Assembly (NCBI RefSeq): GCF_024808665.1
Contig: NZ_JANUBZ010000023.1
Coordinates: 1-43,910 of the forward strand
Length of the DNA: 43,910 nucleotides
Direction: 5' to 3'
From: Mucilaginibacter empetricola
GTDB lineage: Bacteria; Bacteroidota; Bacteroidia; Sphingobacteriales; Sphingobacteriaceae
Shown here: positions 1 through 8,902 of the stretch, in pieces
Layout of the letters: each line of letters opens with the position of its first letter
Numbering within the stretch: position 1 is the first letter of the stretch
Notes under the pieces: generated by a model
Databases searched by the model: none
What the model saw: the letters and a program-made list of their open reading frames with translations, nothing else
What the model was told of the DNA's origin: nothing
Made by a program: the position numbers and the translations under genes

Positions 1-354
1 AAGGTTATTAACAAAGAAAAAGAAGCAAAAAGAAAGCTTCAACAATAATAACAACCTCTATTATTTGTTGATGCCAATCTAAAGGAAATGACAAGATGGA
101 GAGAAATTTGGGTTAATAATTCTGGCCATCTTTTAATTCTATAAATCCTGGTTCAGACAAGAAGTTTGCAAATTTTGTTTTTTTTGTCCCCGGTTGTCCC
201 ATAATTTAGCGGAACTTATTGATTGACAATGCGCACTGTTTCGCTGTTCCGGGTTGTTTTCTTTGTGTCGTGTATTCATGAAACAAGATGTCTTCTTCAC
301 CATGCATGCGGGCGATTGCCTGGTGCAGACTTATCGGTCGCAAAAGTTTTCCCT
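1..354. other. No gene recognised at window start
   Basis: AT-rich sequence with runs of A and T and no open frame resembling a known protein. A 65-codon frame at 223-420 on the plus strand overlaps the 3' end of the DUF3455 gene, has a Cys/His/Phe-rich composition without homology I recognise, and is probably chance. I see no tRNA fold or clear terminator here. Confidence 0.5.
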
Positions 355-888
355 CTATCTTTCAATATAAAAAAGATATTCAGCAGTATAAGCTACTTCC
401 AGCGTTTTGCCCAGCTGTGATTTATCAGCAGTAGCGGGTGCTTTGCCTCTGTTTGTGAAAAGTCTTTGAATAAAGGCTGCCGACTTAAAAACACCTGTGC
501 CATCGGGAGTGGTGGCTTTCAGCAATAACCAGGGGATCGCGTTGCTATCGGGGCCGTTAGCTTGTTGCAATTTGGTGCCGCTTACTTTTGAGCCATCGCT
601 GGTTTCCCAGGTAGGGTTGTTATCAGCATTGAAATAGTGTTTTCCAACAACTGTTTGGTGGCTGCTATCGGCATATAGTGTTGCACGCGGCTGTTTAAAT
701 ACCCAAACGTAGTGCGTAGTGTCCTTCACATCGTGCTGGCAAACATAAACCTGTACCCCTAGTGCGTAGGTATGCAAAATTAATTTGCTGTTTTTACTAA
801 CCTGCACAGCAGCCGGAATGGCCGTATCCTGGCTAAACGCGGTTACGACACAAAAAATTAAAAAGGCGGAAAATACAAATCGGATCAT
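355..888 (-). CDS. DUF3455 family exported protein
   Basis: 177 residues with an N-terminal signal peptide (about 1-19, ending AFSQ). The mature part matches the DUF3455 pattern: an IPAAV start, GVQVYVCQ, WVFKQPRATLYAD, a G-K-H-Y-F segment, PTWETSDGSKV, IPWLLLKA, then a conserved IQRLFTNRGKAP block and a C-terminal YTAEYLFY. Family members are usually secreted or periplasmic and have no established biochemical function. The family often has a Cys after the APA block; here that position holds Asp-Lys. The ATG at 888 places the signal peptide correctly. It appears monocistronic, with the anti-sigma-like gene lying upstream on the same strand. Confidence 0.8.
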   Translation of the reverse strand: MIRFVFSAFLIFCVVTAFSQDTAIPAAVQVSKNSKLILHTYALGVQVYVCQHDVKDTTHYVWVFKQPRATLYADSSHQTVVGKHYFNADNNPTWETSDGSKVSGTKLQQANGPDSNAIPWLLLKATTPDGTGVFKSAAFIQRLFTNRGKAPATADKSQLGKTLEVAYTAEYLFYIER

Positions 889-983
889 GTTAATTAAGGC
901 TTGACGCAGCTAAGGTATCGAAAACATTTTTGTTTGCAGAGCGGTCCGAAAAGTTTACGTTTTGTTGATACGACGGCGCCCCG

Positions 984-1406
984 TTATTGCATTTGTTTCT
1001 GTCGATTATTCAAATAGCCTTCCAAAAACTGAACAATTAAAAAACAAGCCCCAATAAACAGCAGCATCCATTTATATTTGTTAATTACCCCTGCAAAACC
1101 GGCAGCCGCGTTTGCGCTGTAAAAAAACAGCAGGCAATAAGCAAATCCAAATCCTAAAATGCTTAAGCATGCGGCAATGCCGTACCATTTAAGCCCGATG
1201 CGCCGGTTGGTTATGGCCTGTATGCGTCGGTGCAGATTGGCGGTAAAGCTGTAGGATAGTTCTGCTTTTGGTCCCTCGTCCAGCAAATCAAATAAAAGGC
1301 GGTAGTTCTTTACGTCCGCTTCATTTTCGGTACCGGGTTCAATGCCCGGTGCAAGCGGAAGTTTCTCTACCCATTGCTGTATCTCGTCCTGACTAATTTT
1401 GTTCAT
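984..1406 (-). CDS. Putative membrane anti-sigma partner
   Basis: 140 residues. A soluble N-terminal part (about 1-72) precedes two hydrophobic helices at about 73-98 and 107-128, and the C-terminal end is basic (NNRQKQMQ). It starts 11 bp after the ECF sigma gene, the usual anti-sigma position, and the two are almost certainly co-transcribed. The zinc anti-sigma motif (HxxxCxxC) is absent, so the role is inferred from position and topology. Alternative: an unrelated small membrane protein. The assignment to the operon is firm; the function is tentative. Confidence 0.6.
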   Translation of the reverse strand: MNKISQDEIQQWVEKLPLAPGIEPGTENEADVKNYRLLFDLLDEGPKAELSYSFTANLHRRIQAITNRRIGLKWYGIAACLSILGFGFAYCLLFFYSANAAAGFAGVINKYKWMLLFIGACFLIVQFLEGYLNNRQKQMQ

Positions 1407-1417
1407 CTTTTTATGTT

Positions 1418-1957
1418 TTAATTAGCGGTTAGTGCATCTTTTAATAATTGCCTCGCACGGAACAAATGTGTTTTCACTGTTCCTTCCGGCAGCCCGGTAA
1501 TTTCGCCTATTTCGGTATAGCTGAATTCTTTTAAATGGTACAGGGTAATTACCACCCGGTATTTTTCGGGCAGTTGGGCAATCATATGTTCCAGGTATTC
1601 GGCGGTATCTTTGCGTGTTAGTAGCTGTTCGGGATGTTCGTTGGTAAAATGAAGGTCGTCCAAATTATCAGGGTAGTTAGTGGCAGCATTTTGTTTGTTT
1701 TTTTTGAGATGACTGACCGCGGTGAGGTAGGCGATTTTAGCTATCCATGTAGATAGTTTAGCGCGATGGTCAAATTGTGAAAGATTGCAGTACACCTTAA
1801 TAAATACATCCTGGCAAACATCTTCCATATCCTCTTTATTTTTAATCATCCGGTAAATCACATAGCAAACCAGTTTTTCATATTGTTTAACCAACAGGTC
1901 AAAGGCCCGCATATCGCCCTGCAGCACCTTCGCAATAACCTGGTTTTCGTTAAACAT
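1418..1957 (-). CDS. ECF RNA polymerase sigma factor
   Basis: 179 residues from the ATG at 1957; an upstream TTG at 1993 in the same frame would add 12 unconserved residues and is less likely. Region 2 covers about residues 14-80 (AFDLLVKQYEKLVCYVIYR, then EDVCQDVFIKVY and the -10-recognition WIAKIAY segment). Region 4 covers about 118-175 (LPEKYRVVITLYHLKEFSYTEIG as two adjoining pieces, then LPEGTVKTHLFRARQLL with the recognition helix). This is the size and layout of Bacteroidota ECF sigma factors of the RpoE/SigW type. It would direct transcription of a small regulon, probably including its own operon, and the adjacent membrane protein probably holds it inactive. It is divergent from the 2084 membrane gene, with about 125 bp between. 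Confidence 0.92.
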   Translation of the reverse strand: MFNENQVIAKVLQGDMRAFDLLVKQYEKLVCYVIYRMIKNKEDMEDVCQDVFIKVYCNLSQFDHRAKLSTWIAKIAYLTAVSHLKKNKQNAATNYPDNLDDLHFTNEHPEQLLTRKDTAEYLEHMIAQLPEKYRVVITLYHLKEFSYTEIGEITGLPEGTVKTHLFRARQLLKDALTAN

Positions 1958-2083
1958 ACTTAGTAGTCGGCGGTTAGGATTTAAATGTTTCAAAATTTAA
2001 GAAAAAATAAATTGATCTGTTGATGAAACATTTTCCACGGGATAGCTGACTACTGGGGTATTAAACATTTAAAACATAAAGAC

Positions 2084-2425
2084 ATGGAAAAGCTGGATTT
2101 AATATTACCCTATATCATGACCACCGTTATTTTTGTGATCATCACGCTGATTATTTTTCGATTATTCAATTTTGTACTACAACAGCAGATTATCAAATCA
2201 GGCGCTATTGATGATCAGGCCACCCGTTTCATTAAGGCAGGCAGTTGGGGCATTGAGAGCCTGAAGTGGGGCCTGCTGCTGTTTTTTGGCGGATTAGGCT
2301 TGCTGGTGCTAAACTATCTGCCGTACGAAATAGATAAATCGCCATTCCCTTATGGCATAGAAGCTATTTTTCTGGCGATGGGATTTATCAGCTATTACCT
2401 CATCGGCCGCAGACACGGCGCTTAA
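2084..2425 (+). CDS. Small membrane protein (DUF6249-like)
   Basis: 113 residues with three hydrophobic segments, at about 9-32, 58-77 and 90-107, and a short charged C-terminus (GRRHGA). The architecture resembles DUF6249 membrane proteins, which in this phylum often sit beside ECF sigma/anti-sigma pairs. I cannot confirm the family without a profile search. It is divergently transcribed from the sigma factor and could be a target of it. No function is known. Confidence 0.65.
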   Translation: MEKLDLILPYIMTTVIFVIITLIIFRLFNFVLQQQIIKSGAIDDQATRFIKAGSWGIESLKWGLLLFFGGLGLLVLNYLPYEIDKSPFPYGIEAIFLAMGFISYYLIGRRHGA

Positions 2426-2504
2426 TCGTTACTATTTATTAATGTGCTTAATGGCGGTTTTTTTAACACGCCCAGCATTTTTTATCACCCATAATTTAAA
2501 AAAC

Positions 2505-3434
2505 ATGAAAACAATAATATGCATAGTGGCCATTGCCCCGGCACTTTTTGCGGTCGGCACAGGCAGCCAATTCGCCCAAAAGCAACAGCTATTTAAAAAT
2601 GAAAATACCGTTTCGCCAACCTATTTTACAGTGCCGCAAAATGATTTAAAAACAGAAATTGCACAGGCCGACAGTTTGCTTTTTGATGCCTTTAACCGGC
2701 AAGATCTGCAAACTACAAAGGAAATGTTTGCCCCCGATCTGGAATTTTTTCATGATAAAGATGGTCTTGGGCTATATCAGAAAACGATAGACAATTTTGC
2801 CGCACTTTACAACAGAAACAAAGCTACCGCGCTGAAAAGAGAATTGGTACCGGGCACTATGGAAGTTTACCCTATAAAAGGTTACGGCGCGCTGGAAATA
2901 GGCGAACATCGTTTTTGCCATTTTGAAAATGGAGCGCAGGATTGCGCCGTTTTTAAATTTGCTATAATCTGGCGAAAAACCGACAACAAGTGGCAGGCCA
3001 GCCGGGTAGTGAGCTATGCGCATGTGGGCCGAGTTACTGATGTAAACGATACGTTATATAAGAAGGCTCTTGACTTAGATAAAAACCTGTTCGATGCTTT
3101 TAACAACCAGCAACTGGACGGATTGAAAGCTGCCTTTGCACCCGATCTCGAATTTTACCAGGATGACGAGGGTCTGGAAAATTACGATCAAACCATCAAT
3201 GATTTTAAAAATATGTTTGCAGGCAATGCAGGCAATAATATCCATCGTGATTTGGTTTCCGGCAGCGTTGAGGTTTATCCTATACCCGGCTATGGGATCC
3301 TTGAAACCGGCAGCCATAAGTTTACCCATAACGAAAACGGACAGCCTGTAAGCGGCACCTTTAAGTTTATTAATTTATGGCATCAGAAAGACGGGCAGTG
3401 GAAGCTGTCGCGCACCATCAGCTATGAACATTAA
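2505..3434 (+). CDS. Exported protein with two tandem NTF2-like (DUF4440) domains
   Basis: 309 residues from the ATG at 2505, which begins a signal peptide (MKTIICIVAIAPALFAVG); an upstream in-frame ATG at 2442 would put 21 residues ahead of it. Two homologous halves follow, about 50-170 and 182-309. Each contains a LFDAFN(R/N)Q helix, FAPDLEF(F/Y), an (I)D(N/D)F segment, a VYPI-GYG-E-G strand, and a final strand with W-K-(T/D)-W-(S)R. This is the SnoaL/DUF4440 fold, a cone-shaped alpha+beta domain used for catalysis or ligand binding. The duplicated form probably acts as an intramolecular dimer in the periplasm. The substrate is unknown. Confidence 0.8.
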   Translation: MKTIICIVAIAPALFAVGTGSQFAQKQQLFKNENTVSPTYFTVPQNDLKTEIAQADSLLFDAFNRQDLQTTKEMFAPDLEFFHDKDGLGLYQKTIDNFAALYNRNKATALKRELVPGTMEVYPIKGYGALEIGEHRFCHFENGAQDCAVFKFAIIWRKTDNKWQASRVVSYAHVGRVTDVNDTLYKKALDLDKNLFDAFNNQQLDGLKAAFAPDLEFYQDDEGLENYDQTINDFKNMFAGNAGNNIHRDLVSGSVEVYPIPGYGILETGSHKFTHNENGQPVSGTFKFINLWHQKDGQWKLSRTISYEH

Positions 3435-3604
3435 AAGGTTGTTGTAAAAACACGAGCAGGATATAAATGGACTGCTTTATGGCTGCGGCTGTAAAGCATT
3501 TTTTAGTTGCATTTTTTGAATTGCGACAAGCCAGAGCCCTTCGCCTGCTATTTCCGCTTGATAACCAATTTACTTTGTATGGTGTTTACAAGAAAGATAA
3601 TGCC

Positions 3605-4348
3605 ATGCGTAAAAAAATCATTTTAAGTATAACGGGATTTCTCCTGTTGAACGTAACCATGCTGCGCGCTCAAAACCTCGATACCGCGGCTTTGTACATT
3701 CTGCAAAGGATGAACAGCACCTTAAAAACACTAAGCTCATGCTCCTTACATGTACAGGCCTTTTATGATTCGCCAACTGATGACCTGGGCCTGATCAAAA
3801 GGGTAAAGGAGGAAACGGTGTATGCACATTTCCCAAATCAGTTATTTATTGATACCAAAGGCGACAATGAACGGCATGTGTTGATTTACGATGGTAAGCA
3901 GCTTACCTATTACTCATACGATAACAACAGTTACGGCACGATAGATAACCCGCCGGCTACTACACTGGAAACCATACAACTACTGAGCAATACCTATGGC
4001 ATTGAAGTTGCCGCTGCTGATTTCTTTTACCCCTCGTTTGTTGATGATATTAAAACAACGGCTATATCGCTTTCATTGCTGGGCAAAAGCACTATTGACG
4101 GTACGGAATGTTTTCATATTGCCGGCAAAGATTCAACCATGAGTTATCAGTTTTGGATACGGAACGATGCGCTGTTTTTACCCTATAAAATGGCCATTGT
4201 TTATTACAACAGGCCCGGCAGTCCGCAATACGAGGCATCATATTCCGACTGGAATTTAAATATCAACATCCCCTCAACACTGTTTGACTTTGTCGTTCCG
4301 CCCAATGCCGAAAAAATAGTTATTAAGCCAACGGCTGTTCAACAATAA
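3605..4348 (+). CDS. DUF2092 family periplasmic protein
   Basis: 247 residues starting at the ATG at 3605, where a typical signal peptide begins (MRKKIILSITGFLLLNVTML, ending near RAQ). The frame is open back to 3467 but that stretch has no signal or conserved features. The mature part carries the DUF2092 hallmarks: two N-terminal helices (ALYILQRMNSTLKTL), a YAHFPNQLFIDTKGD segment, IYDGKQLTYYSYDNNSYG, and TTLETIQLLSNTYGIE. The family has a LolA/LolB-like open beta-barrel fold, suggesting lipid or hydrophobic ligand handling; this is family knowledge, not visible here. It lies 16 bp before the DUF6515 gene and is probably co-transcribed with it. Confidence 0.82.
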   Translation: MRKKIILSITGFLLLNVTMLRAQNLDTAALYILQRMNSTLKTLSSCSLHVQAFYDSPTDDLGLIKRVKEETVYAHFPNQLFIDTKGDNERHVLIYDGKQLTYYSYDNNSYGTIDNPPATTLETIQLLSNTYGIEVAAADFFYPSFVDDIKTTAISLSLLGKSTIDGTECFHIAGKDSTMSYQFWIRNDALFLPYKMAIVYYNRPGSPQYEASYSDWNLNINIPSTLFDFVVPPNAEKIVIKPTAVQQ

Positions 4349-4364
4349 ATAAAAAGATATTGTT

Positions 4365-5198
4365 ATGAAAAAAAGCATAAAAAAACAAGGCTCTGTTATA
4401 GTAATTGTGGGCCTGCTATTAGTTGTTTTGCTACCCCATCAAACCATAGCGCAACGTTTTCATCATGGTGGTTTTGGCGGCGGCGGTTTTCACGGAGGTG
4501 GAGGATTTCGAAACGGCGGCGGATTTAATGGGGGAGGAGGATTTAACGGGGGAATGCGTCCGGGTGCCGGCGGCTCAGGTACCCGCAAGCCGGTAAACCC
4601 GCCGCCTAATCCGCATCCGCCTGCTCCGGGTCCTCAACCACATCCACCTGGACCTGGTCCGGGGCCACATCCACCTGGTCCGCCACCACCGCCGCCACAT
4701 CCGTATTATCCATACAGGCCGGTGCCAATTGTGCCGATGCCTTATTTTTATCATCCCTTTGTACCTTTTTACTGGGGGCCGTACTGGCATCCAATCGGAT
4801 TTTTTGTAGCCGCATTAACTACCGCTGCTATTGTTATCTCTATAGAAAATGAAGAGTATCATTATGATGAGGGTGTTTATTATGCACAAAGTTCAGGTGG
4901 TTATAGTGTAGTACCTGCGCCGGTTGGTGCAACCATTACCGTATTGCCATCTGGTTATACCACGGTAGTGGTTTCGGGCAATAACTACTATTATTATGGT
5001 GGAGCTTATTACATTTCCGCAAACACTACCTACAAAGTAGTTACCCCGCCCGAAGGCGCCACTATAACCCAGCTACCTCAGGGTGCTACAGAAACTACGG
5101 TGAATGGTAAAAAATATATGGTGTACAATAACACCTATTACCAACCGGTATCACAGGATGGTAAGGATGCTTACGAAGTTGTAATTGTTAATAAATAG
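4365..5198 (+). CDS. Gly/Pro-rich DUF6515 family surface protein
   Basis: 277 residues. A signal peptide (about 1-29) is followed by Gly/Phe/His-rich repeats (about 33-70, units like GGGGFNGG), a Pro/His-rich stretch (about 75-112), a Tyr/Pro-rich linker, a hydrophobic stretch (about 144-160), and a C-terminal domain with repeated YYYYGGAYY, PPEGATITQLP and NNTYYQPV motifs typical of DUF6515. Low-complexity Gly and Pro tracts suggest an extended cell-surface protein. It follows the DUF2092 gene with a 16-bp gap, a pairing that suggests one envelope-related function. The Gly/Pro composition produces long antisense reading frames that are not genes. Confidence 0.78.
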   Translation: MKKSIKKQGSVIVIVGLLLVVLLPHQTIAQRFHHGGFGGGGFHGGGGFRNGGGFNGGGGFNGGMRPGAGGSGTRKPVNPPPNPHPPAPGPQPHPPGPGPGPHPPGPPPPPPHPYYPYRPVPIVPMPYFYHPFVPFYWGPYWHPIGFFVAALTTAAIVISIENEEYHYDEGVYYAQSSGGYSVVPAPVGATITVLPSGYTTVVVSGNNYYYYGGAYYISANTTYKVVTPPEGATITQLPQGATETTVNGKKYMVYNNTYYQPVSQDGKDAYEVVIVNK

Positions 5199-5205
5199 TT
5201 GGTTG

Positions 5206-5235
5206 CCGCAGAGCGTTGGTGCTCTGCGGTTTTTT
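5206..5235 (+). terminator. Rho-independent terminator after the DUF6515 gene
   Basis: A perfect 9-bp stem, CCGCAGAGC at 5206-5214 pairing with GCTCTGCGG at 5221-5229, with a 6-base loop and followed by six T residues (5230-5235). It sits 7 bp after the stop codon of the DUF6515 gene and touches the stop codon of the convergent antiporter gene. The T tract serves only plus-strand transcription. Confidence 0.88.
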
Positions 5236-6843
5236 ATTCGCTTTCCTGCTGTAGCCGTTCTTCTTCCAGGTCGAGGCGGTTTTCTATGATGCTGATAATA
5301 TCATCATCATAACCCTCTTTTTTTCGGTAGGCGTGAAGTTCCCGCCGCTCGTGTTCCAGTATCTCTATCATTACGTGTTTATAACGATTGATTACGCCAT
5401 CCGCTATTTTATCCTGGCCACCATGATCTTTGGCGCGGCTCAGGAGTTTTACTTTAAAATCATATAAACTATGCCGGTTCTTAATCAATGCGTTCCCTTT
5501 TATTTCTGCGTGAAATTTGTCGCTGAATTTGGCAAGGGCCGATTGGTACAATTGTAGTTCAATCTCTCTTATTTGTTCATCATCGGGCTTTGCATCAATA
5601 ATAAAATCGGGCCGCACTTTCCGCACCACCCATGGCAATGCCAAACCCTGACCCACCAGAGTAACGATAATAACCATAAAGGTGATAAAGAGAATAATAT
5701 CCCTGTTGGGGAAATCATGACCATTGGGCAGCAGCAGCGGAATAGATAAGGCCGATGCCAGCGACACCACGCCGCGCATACCTATAAAGCCGCTGATAAA
5801 CGGATTTCGCCAGCCCGGTCGCCTTTGGGCAACCGTAATAAACCGGCCTATAAACCGGGTAAACACCGATGAAAAAAGACCCGAAATTATGCGGGAAAGG
5901 ATCACCGCCAGCGTTATCAGTAGTCCTACGGCTATATGGATGTGAATAGCATTCCATCTTTTACGCTGTGTAATATTTCGGGCAGTTGTAAGCCTATCAG
6001 GAAAAAGACAACCGCATTTAAAATAAACACGAGCGACGACCAGATTGCATTGGAACGCAACCTGCTGGAATGTGAGAACACAAAATGATTTTGATAAGCG
6101 ATGAACAATCCACCGCTTACAACCGCTAATACGCCCGACGAATGGAGCGCCTCCGCAGTAACATAAATAAGATAGGGCAGCACGATAGAAAGTGTAATAT
6201 TGAGATTGGCCGTTGTGGGCAGCCACCTGAAAACCGCATAAAAAATAAACGCAATAGCCAAACCAATAACAATGCCCGATATTACCACCAGCACAAAACC
6301 GCCGGCAGCTTGCTGCCAGGTAAATTGGTTGCTCACAATAGCTAACAGCGCAAACCGAAAAATGGTCAAGCTGGTGGCATCATTCAACAGGCTTTCACCC
6401 TCCAGAATAGAAACCAGTCCCTTGGGTAATTTAACAAAGCGTAAAATGGCGGTAGCCGCCGCCGCATCAGGCGGAGATACGATGGCACCCAGTAAAAACC
6501 CCTGCGCCAGCGTAAAGCCGGGAATAAGATAATAACTCACCAGAGCGACTGAAGTTGCCGTAAATAATACGAAGCCTAAAGCCATAGCGCTGATGATACG
6601 CCGCCAGCGCCAAAGTGCCTTCCACGAAGTATTTTGTGCGGCATCATAAAGTATTGGGGGCAAAATGATGAGGAAAACCAGGTCGGGATTAATCTGCGTA
6701 TTGGGGATACCGGGTATAAAACCAAGTAGTAACCCGGCGGCTACTAAAAATATGGGGTAGGCAATTTTTAGCTTTTGCGCCAGCAACACCAATAGTGAAA
6801 CGCTTAAAACGAGGCCTAAGCATAGTAGTAATATTTCATGCAT
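5234..6843 (-). pseudogene. CPA1 Na+/H+ antiporter, interrupted by a one-base frameshift
   Basis: Two reading frames together give one antiporter of about 535 residues. The first (6843 to 5932) encodes about 11 membrane helices with the CPA1 signatures FLIILPPILYDAA, GAIVSPPDAAAATAIL, LEGESLLNDATSLTIF and FFLIGLQLPEIL, and stops at 5932-5934. The second frame continues from about position 5940 (HIAVGLLITLAVILSRII) through GFIGMRGVVSLASALSIPLLL and a cytoplasmic helical tail, ending at 5234. Joining needs a -1 shift near 5935-5960, equivalent to one missing base. All catalytic motifs (SPPDAAAA, ESLLND, MRG) are intact, so the break is recent or a sequencing error. The only A-run nearby, four A in GTAAAAG, is not a classical slippery heptamer. 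If intact, it would exchange Na+ or K+ for protons at the inner membrane. It is convergent with the DUF6515 gene. Confidence 0.85.
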
Positions 6844-6920
6844 AACTAAAAATGCACCTTTGCTTTGGGATTAACAAACTAAAAGATGTATTTGAGTTAA
6901 AAGCGACAGTATAATGATCT

Positions 6921-8411
6921 TTAAATATGTGCATCGTGCACCCAATGCATGGTCTCTTTTAAATTGATATATAACTTTTTAAATACAGGGAAGCTGTTAC
7001 TGTAAGTTTGATGATTGTTTTGATTGGGGACAATGCTTTCACTTGCCCCGGCAGTTGGTTGCGGAATTGGTAAACCAAGGGCATCCATCGCCAAAAAAAC
7101 AGCACCAATGGCCGAGGCATCCTCCTGTTGAACAATCACCAGTTTTTTACCGGTAATGTCAGCCAATATTTGCGTCCATACTGGCGAGGTGATAAAGCCA
7201 CCGCTTATGTTTAGCTGGTTGATAGGCGCTGATGATTTTTCGAGGGTTTGCAAAACGTCATTCAAAGCAAAACAAATACCCTCAAGGCCTGCTCTTAAAA
7301 AATGTGCCTGGGTATGTTGTTGTTTGATGTTGAAAAAGGTGCCGCAGCTTTTGGTATCCCATAAGGGTGCCCGCTCGCCATATAAATAGGGTAAAAAGAT
7401 CAGTCCTTCGCTACCTGCGGGCACGGTGTTTATTTTAGCAAAAACCTCGTCGTAATCAGCAGCGCCTGCTTGTTTTTTGTTGAGGAAGTTTTTGATGAGC
7501 CAGTTGAGCACTATACCACCATTATTGATAGCGCCCCCGCAAACAAAAGTATTTTGATTAAGCAGATAATTAAATATCATGGCCCCAAAATCGTAAACCG
7601 GCTGCGGATTGGTGATCCGTACCGCGCCGCTGGTGCCAATGGTAAGCGAGGCTACATCGGGCGTGTTTACAAAGCTGCCCAGATTGGCGCAGCAACCATC
7701 GCTGGCACCAATTACAAAATTGGTTTCGGCGGTAAGGCCGGTTTTTTGTGCGATGAGATTTTTTACCCCGCTTCGTTTATAAGTGGTATTAACCGGATTA
7801 GAAAGTTTTTCGGCGGCGATGCCAGCCAAATCGCAAGCCTGAGCATTCCATTTTAGGTTGATAATATCAAAAAGCCCCGTGGCCGAGGCTATAGCATAAT
7901 CAAGCTCAAAAACACCAAACAGATGAAACCAGATATATTCTTTTATGCCGATAAATTTAAAGGCAGTATTAAAGAGTTGCTGTTGATTTTCGCGCAGCCA
8001 AATCAGCTTGCACAGCGGAGTCATAGCATGGATGGGGGTGCCCGATGTTTTATAAATACCCGGCCCTCGCATTGAGTCGCGAAGCTTTTCGGCAATATCT
8101 TCGCTGCGCGAGTCAGCCCAGGTCATCATATCGGCCAATGCATTCCCGGCATTATCTACAGGAATAATGCTGTGCATGGCACTGCTGAGGCTGATGGTAT
8201 GCGGAGCGGCTCCGGTTTTTTTTATGATATCGGCAATGCAATTGATAAAGGCATCTAAAATAAGCGCGGGATCCTGCTCGCTGTAGCCAGGCTGCGGATT
8301 TTTAACCGGATAATAATGTTGTGCTACATCAAAAGCCTCGCCGTTAAAATTAACTGCTACAGCTTTGGTACTTCCGGTACCAATATCAACGCCCAAAAGG
8401 TATGGTTGCAT
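6921..8411 (-). CDS. FGGY family carbohydrate kinase, probably gluconokinase-like
   Basis: 496 residues, full length for FGGY kinases. The N-terminal ATPase motif is LGVDIGTGSTKAVAV (about 6-20). The substrate-side motif is GYSEQDPALIL (about 42-52). The second nucleotide-binding half carries GASDGCCANLGS and SLTIGTSGAVR (about 230-260), and the C-terminal FGGY signature region shows LNISGGFITSPVWTQILADI (about 400-420). It phosphorylates a sugar or sugar acid with ATP in the cytosol. The sequence resembles the Bacillus GntK type more than glycerol or xylulose kinases, but substrate cannot be assigned from sequence alone. No gnt transport or catabolic genes are adjacent. The GntR-type regulator about 1.8 kb away is a possible but unproven controller. 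Confidence 0.85.
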   Translation of the reverse strand: MQPYLLGVDIGTGSTKAVAVNFNGEAFDVAQHYYPVKNPQPGYSEQDPALILDAFINCIADIIKKTGAAPHTISLSSAMHSIIPVDNAGNALADMMTWADSRSEDIAEKLRDSMRGPGIYKTSGTPIHAMTPLCKLIWLRENQQQLFNTAFKFIGIKEYIWFHLFGVFELDYAIASATGLFDIINLKWNAQACDLAGIAAEKLSNPVNTTYKRSGVKNLIAQKTGLTAETNFVIGASDGCCANLGSFVNTPDVASLTIGTSGAVRITNPQPVYDFGAMIFNYLLNQNTFVCGGAINNGGIVLNWLIKNFLNKKQAGAADYDEVFAKINTVPAGSEGLIFLPYLYGERAPLWDTKSCGTFFNIKQQHTQAHFLRAGLEGICFALNDVLQTLEKSSAPINQLNISGGFITSPVWTQILADITGKKLVIVQQEDASAIGAVFLAMDALGLPIPQPTAGASESIVPNQNNHQTYSNSFPVFKKLYINLKETMHWVHDAHI

Positions 8412-8489
8412 TATTGTATTTATTTATCCGCCTAATTTATGGTTTTTACACGTTAACAAACGCGCGAAACAAATTCGGTTTAAACAAAA

Positions 8490-8524
8490 AAATCCATTGG
8501 CCAACGTTAAGGCCCAATGGATTT
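8490..8524 (-). terminator. Rho-independent terminator after the small YtxH-like gene
   Basis: Reading the minus strand, an 11-bp perfect stem (AAATCCATTGG at 8514-8524 as reverse complement, pairing with CCAATGGATTT at 8490-8500) is followed by a T-rich run (TTTTTTTGTTT in minus sense at about 8480-8491). It lies 33 bp beyond the stop of the 66-residue gene. Confidence 0.85.
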
Positions 8525-8556
8525 AATGCGGACGACCCGCTTTGAAAATATATTTT

Positions 8557-8757
8557 TTAGTAACGCGGTTCCGGCTTGATTTGCTGCCTAACCTGCTCAA
8601 CGGTTTCTTCGGCAAATTTTTTGGCCTGGTCAAACCATTCAGGTGCTTTGTCGGTCACATCGTCCAGAATTGAGCGGCCATCTGGTCCTTTTTTGGTGAT
8701 GTAGTTAATGCCGTATCCTACGGCCGCGCCAACTACTATAAATTTTAATAAGCCCAT
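8557..8757 (-). CDS. Small YtxH-like membrane-anchored protein
   Basis: 66 residues. A short hydrophobic N-terminus (MGLLKFIVVGAAVGYGINYI) is followed by an amphipathic, charged helix (APEWFDQAKKFAEETVEQVR) and a KPEPRY end. This resembles YtxH-type small proteins: one membrane anchor plus a coiled helix, often stress-related. It has its own terminator and an AT-rich upstream region, which supports it as a real gene. Function unknown. Confidence 0.65.
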   Translation of the reverse strand: MGLLKFIVVGAAVGYGINYITKKGPDGRSILDDVTDKAPEWFDQAKKFAEETVEQVRQQIKPEPRY

Positions 8758-8902
8758 ATTTTACTTTTTTTATTTAACGGCAATAGTTAACTAATGTTTT
8801 TATTGTTTGATAAATATTGGGCTGATATGTTACAATAAACAGCCCTTCTTGTCATTCTGAGTTTTAAAATCCGGAGGCTGTGAAGATGAAATGACAAAAA
8901 TG

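Noticed and set aside
223..420. 65-codon plus-strand frame
   Set aside because: No homology or signal recognised, odd composition, and it overlaps the DUF3455 gene end.
4575..4815. Arg/Trp-rich and Asp/Val-rich minus-strand frames
   Set aside because: Mirror of the Gly/Pro-rich repeats of the DUF6515 gene; low-complexity artefact.
5932..5990. Programmed -1 frameshift in the antiporter gene
   Set aside because: Only a run of four A is near; no heptameric slippery site or downstream stem was found. A mutation or sequencing error is simpler.
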